From Kryptolebias marmoratus (lineage: Eukaryota; Chordata; Actinopteri; Cyprinodontiformes; Rivulidae), in NCBI RefSeq assembly GCF_001649575.2, contig NC_051443.1, forward strand, positions 14,367,056 to 14,431,055: a DNA stretch of 64,000 bases, read 5' to 3'. Within the stretch, counting starts at the first letter, position 1, and each line of letters opens with the position of its first letter. The notes beneath the pieces are model-generated. The model made no database searches. It was not told where the DNA came from and saw nothing but the letters and a program-made list of their open reading frames with translations. Shown one piece after another: positions 60,949 through 64,000 of the stretch. The position numbers were made by a program, and so were the translations under genes.

Positions 60949-61289
60949 TTTTGACCAAGAACACAAAACGTGTTTTTCTGTTTCACTATTAAAACCTTGA
61001 AATGATTTAAACATACATCCTTGACACGCTCTGACAGATAATAATCTGGAATAAACAGCACAATACGTTTGTTGTTGTTGTCAAAATAATTCATACAATG
61101 TAATTTATTTATTTTTTATTGTCAGTGAAGCCTACTGGTCATAAAAACAGAAAAAACTAATTTTGTACATTTCATCTGAACATATGTTGATAAAAAACAT
61201 CTATCATTGCATTAGGTAATAATATATGTATTAACAAGGATTTATATGTTTATATATTGGTGTGGTCATTTTTGACCAAGAACACAAAA
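60949..61289. repeat. 20-bp direct repeat pair
   Basis: TTTTGACCAAGAACACAAAA occurs at 60949-60968 and again, identical, at 61270-61289. The second is preceded by GTGGTCAT, forming the palindrome GGTCATTTTTGACC. The sequence between is AT-rich. Confidence 0.8.
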
Positions 61290-61302
61290 GTTGAGAAACT
61301 TG

Positions 61303-61322
61303 CTTTTTTTTTTTTTTTTTTT
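61303..61322. repeat. Poly-T tract
   Basis: A run of about 20 T followed by AAAAAA, after the second copy of a 20-base direct repeat. Confidence 0.85.
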
Positions 61323-61634
61323 AAAAAAGGAAAATTTATCAAATTTCACATAAATCCCAACTAATCTAATATAAATCATTTTAATTGCTTACACGGTTTA
61401 TAACAGTAGACCTGTCAGGTTAACGGAAAGTTTGTTATTATCTCGGCACCAGCTGCAAATGTTCTGCACAGACACAAAAAAATGCATTTCTTTCTGTCCA
61501 CGCCTGACTAAAGCTTGAGCTCCTGAAAGTTATTCAAATGGGTTCCAGGTAGCAAATCGTTTTCCTGACAAGTCTAATCCCCAGTCTGATGGTCATCCAT
61601 CTGCTGGATCTTTCCTTTCTAACATTCACTCCAA

Positions 61635-61654
61635 CCACACACACACACACACAC
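61635..61654. repeat. Short (CA)n microsatellite
   Basis: About ten CA units. Confidence 0.85.
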
Positions 61655-63529
61655 TTTCTCCATACCACAAGCAGAGCACAGTAAATTAAGTGAGATGACC
61701 AGCAGCAAAGCTTGGGTTTACAGGAACCACACAAAAGGCTTTTGTACGGCTGCTTCATTCTGACCCACAATGGCTGAATGCATGGGAAGAAATTTAACAA
61801 CGCATACATTATCATGGAGCCGGCATCCATACATTTACATCCTCTCTGCACTTTAACACTTTATTAACAGCTGAGTCTCGTGAACCAATTATTTAAAGAA
61901 CTGTGGACAGATATTTCTTAATTCCTCAGGGAATGAAGGCTGCATCACTGGAAAGAGACCTCTTTAGAGACTGGTAGTTGTCCTTCATTTAAAAGACAGA
62001 TAACAGGGAGAAAAAAAACAATATATTTTTTTTAAATACTGAACAAAATACAGAGGTATATGGAGAGGGGAAGCTGAGAGATACAGACAGTAAGAGAGAA
62101 ATGGAGGAGATTAGGTGCCACGGTGAAAACTCCAGGGACAAAGACTGATCCCTCACGCAGCAAAGGAAAAAAAAAAAAACTGCTGTCGAGGCAGAAAAGA
62201 ATCATTGTGAAAGGAGACAAAGAAAAGGGAAACGGTAAAAAAAAAAGAAAAGGAGGCAGGATGGAGGAGTGAGTCTGTCATCCAGACAGACAACAGCTGA
62301 ATGATAAAGTATCCTGATAACTATTCACCGTATTGTCCCGGAAAAGCTTAGTGTGACAAAATGTTTTTGGATTTTGTCAACTAGATTTCAGGGAATTTGC
62401 AGGTATGCTTGCATATGAAGGCTAATTTAAAAAAAAAACAAAACACTATAACCACTTTTTTTTTCTGTCATCAAATCTCCACTTCTACGCTTTATTCTCA
62501 GTCTTCTCAGTTTGTTGTATTTGCCATCCGGGTTTGCTTATGTTTTGACTATTAGCAGAGCATCGAGCCCCATCGCTAGCACGCATGCAAGCACAACCAC
62601 AAGTAGATGCTGACATGCATACAAATGAAAACAGTTGTCATGATGCCCTCACACTCCCAGCTCCAGTATCGTGCTCCAATCTGCACAGGGCTGTATGAGA
62701 ATAAATAATTCAGCAGACACACAAATACACACTCTGTGTAGTCAACTTGTGATCTTTCTTCAGCAGCTATACAAGGTCAAACATATAATTATTTAATGGA
62801 CTGTAAAGGAGCAGCACAGCCTTGCTGAACTTTAAGACAAAAACAAGAATTATTTTTCAATGAAGACTCTAATGCAGCATTTGGGAACAGAAACTTAAAA
62901 AATGGCGATAAGGGATGTCCAATGTGACTTCAAAAGCCAATTAGTAACATACATTCAAGCCAACTCCACTTATGTTTGTGTAAATGTAGTGAGTTATTAC
63001 TATTTTATAAGCTTATTTCAATTTCGAAGTATATAAGTCATGTTATAGATCAAATTGCACTCGTTTTTGTTTTTATAAGTGAGATTTCATTCTCAGCCCT
63101 GAGAGCATGGAGGGCAAACTGTAGCTACTTACACATGTGGACAGTTATGGAATACTGCGGGGTTTAGAAAAGTCAGCAATTTTATGCACCAGCAGTTCTT
63201 TTTTTCTTGCCATACCCATGTTGAGTGTGGATGTGCAGAGGGCAGAAAAAAGAAGCCGATCCATGTGTGTGCGTACAGTATTTCCAGGTGGATTGGGATT
63301 TCCTCGGGCTGGATGTGCGCATGCCTAAAGTGGATTGTCTTGAGATCGTTTTAAACAGGGTGCTGTAAATGAGCCCCCGGCTAAACCGAAGCTTAACCGA
63401 ACCAACACGGATCTGTCAAGAGGAAACAAAATCCTGACATGAGCTTGTCTGGACTGTCATAACAAAGTCTCAGCGAAACTCTGAGTTTATTTGGCAAAAT
63501 ACAAAATCATATTCATCAAGTAATCACTC

Positions 63530-63740
63530 AAAGGAACAATCCTTGAAGCGGGGCTTTGTGGTAAAGTTATGAACAATTAAGAGCTTGCCTGTTGTCGTTA
63601 GCTCTTTGAACATCCTAATTGATGAGCGCATGGCTAGTCTGAGCCAAGCCAGGACCAAAGTGCTGCCATCATAAAATTTCACAAGAACGCTAATTTATAA
63701 ACCTTTAAATCACTGTGAATTTCCTATTATGCTATTAGGT
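63530..63740. mobile_element. Single-arm relative of the fold-back MITE
   Basis: Shares AATTGATGAGCGCATGGCTA followed by GTCTGAGCCAAGCC, and TTTATAAACCTTTAAATCAC, with an arm of the 1870-2345 element. It also shares GTTATGAACAATTAAGAG with the copy near 54515. It ends just upstream of repeat copy 6. Confidence 0.5.
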
Positions 63741-63756
63741 CATTATCAGCCACTGC

Positions 63757-64000
63757 CCAATGGTGAAGGAGGAAAATAATGTTTTTGGCCGTGTCTGTGG
63801 GTGGGTTTGAAGCCAACTCTGTCTGTCTGTTAGCAAAATCTCTCATGAATAGCTGAACAGACTTTAATGAAACTTCCAGGGAATAATCAGAGGATGTAGC
63901 TCTACAACTGGTTAACTTTGGAAGTCAGTTCATGTCAAGATGGCCTCCACAGCTGGATATTAGCCAATACATGAGTGAGTGTCAGTTTTACAGATACTGA
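63757..64000 (+). mobile_element. Dispersed 340-bp repeat family, copy 6, cut by window end
   Basis: Shares AATGTTTTTGGCCGTGTCTG with copy 5 and TGTCTGTTAGCAAAATCTCT with copy 3. It runs to the end of the window at TTTTACAGATACTGA, so roughly the last 110 bases lie outside. Confidence 0.78.

Larger units (their letters stand above)
61290..63529. other. Intergenic, no gene seen
   Basis: Poly-T, a CA tract and A-rich runs near 62166 and 62236; otherwise nothing recognised. Confidence 0.45.

Overview
The window is vertebrate, most likely teleost fish, nuclear DNA. It is AT-rich, has no prokaryote-style dense coding, and carries GT-AG introns, many microsatellites and decayed copies of transposon types common in fish genomes (Tc1/mariner, RTE-like and L2-like LINEs, a tRNA-derived SINE, a Penelope-like fragment, MITEs). 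The organism call is an inference from gene structure and repeat content. No bacterial, organellar or intact viral sequence was recognised.

One protein-coding gene is secure. It is tmem38b, encoding the TRIC-B trimeric intracellular cation channel of the ER/SR, on the minus strand. Its six coding exons lie between 44779 (ATG) and 37459 (stop), all introns are GT-AG, and the exons join in frame into a 305-residue protein ending in a KKxx-type dilysine motif. A CpG-rich promoter/5'UTR segment (about 44780-45185) holds a GC box and a CCAAT box. A 3'UTR with an AATAAA signal ends near 36.9 kb. A second, weaker coding candidate is an open exon-like stretch of 109 codons on the plus strand at 60399-60725, preceded by a good splice acceptor; its product is not recognised.

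Layout: 1-36.9 kb is non-genic sequence downstream of tmem38b, filled with repeats and a few high-complexity patches that could be conserved regulatory elements. 36.9-45.2 kb is tmem38b. 45.2-64 kb lies upstream of tmem38b and is again largely repeats and unassigned sequence.

The repeat landscape holds most of the unexplained structure. (i) A family of about 340 bp occurs six times, all in plus orientation; in its best copies it ends in a near-perfect palindrome followed by CTAG, which raises a Helitron-like hypothesis. (ii) A minus-strand tRNA-derived SINE occurs three times. Two copies have visible target-site duplications, and the tails resemble the end of the RTE-like LINE at 22.07-23.0 kb, suggesting a LINE-SINE partnership. 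(iii) A fold-back MITE family has one two-armed copy (1.87-2.35 kb) and two single-arm relatives (54.5 and 63.6 kb). (iv) A Tc1-like element with long inverted repeats keeps only the DNA-binding half of its transposase (19.8-20.8 kb). (v) A minisatellite-like AGCTTTT-rich tract is shared in part between 7.9 and 57.9 kb. Nothing in the window amounts to a clear new multi-gene system.
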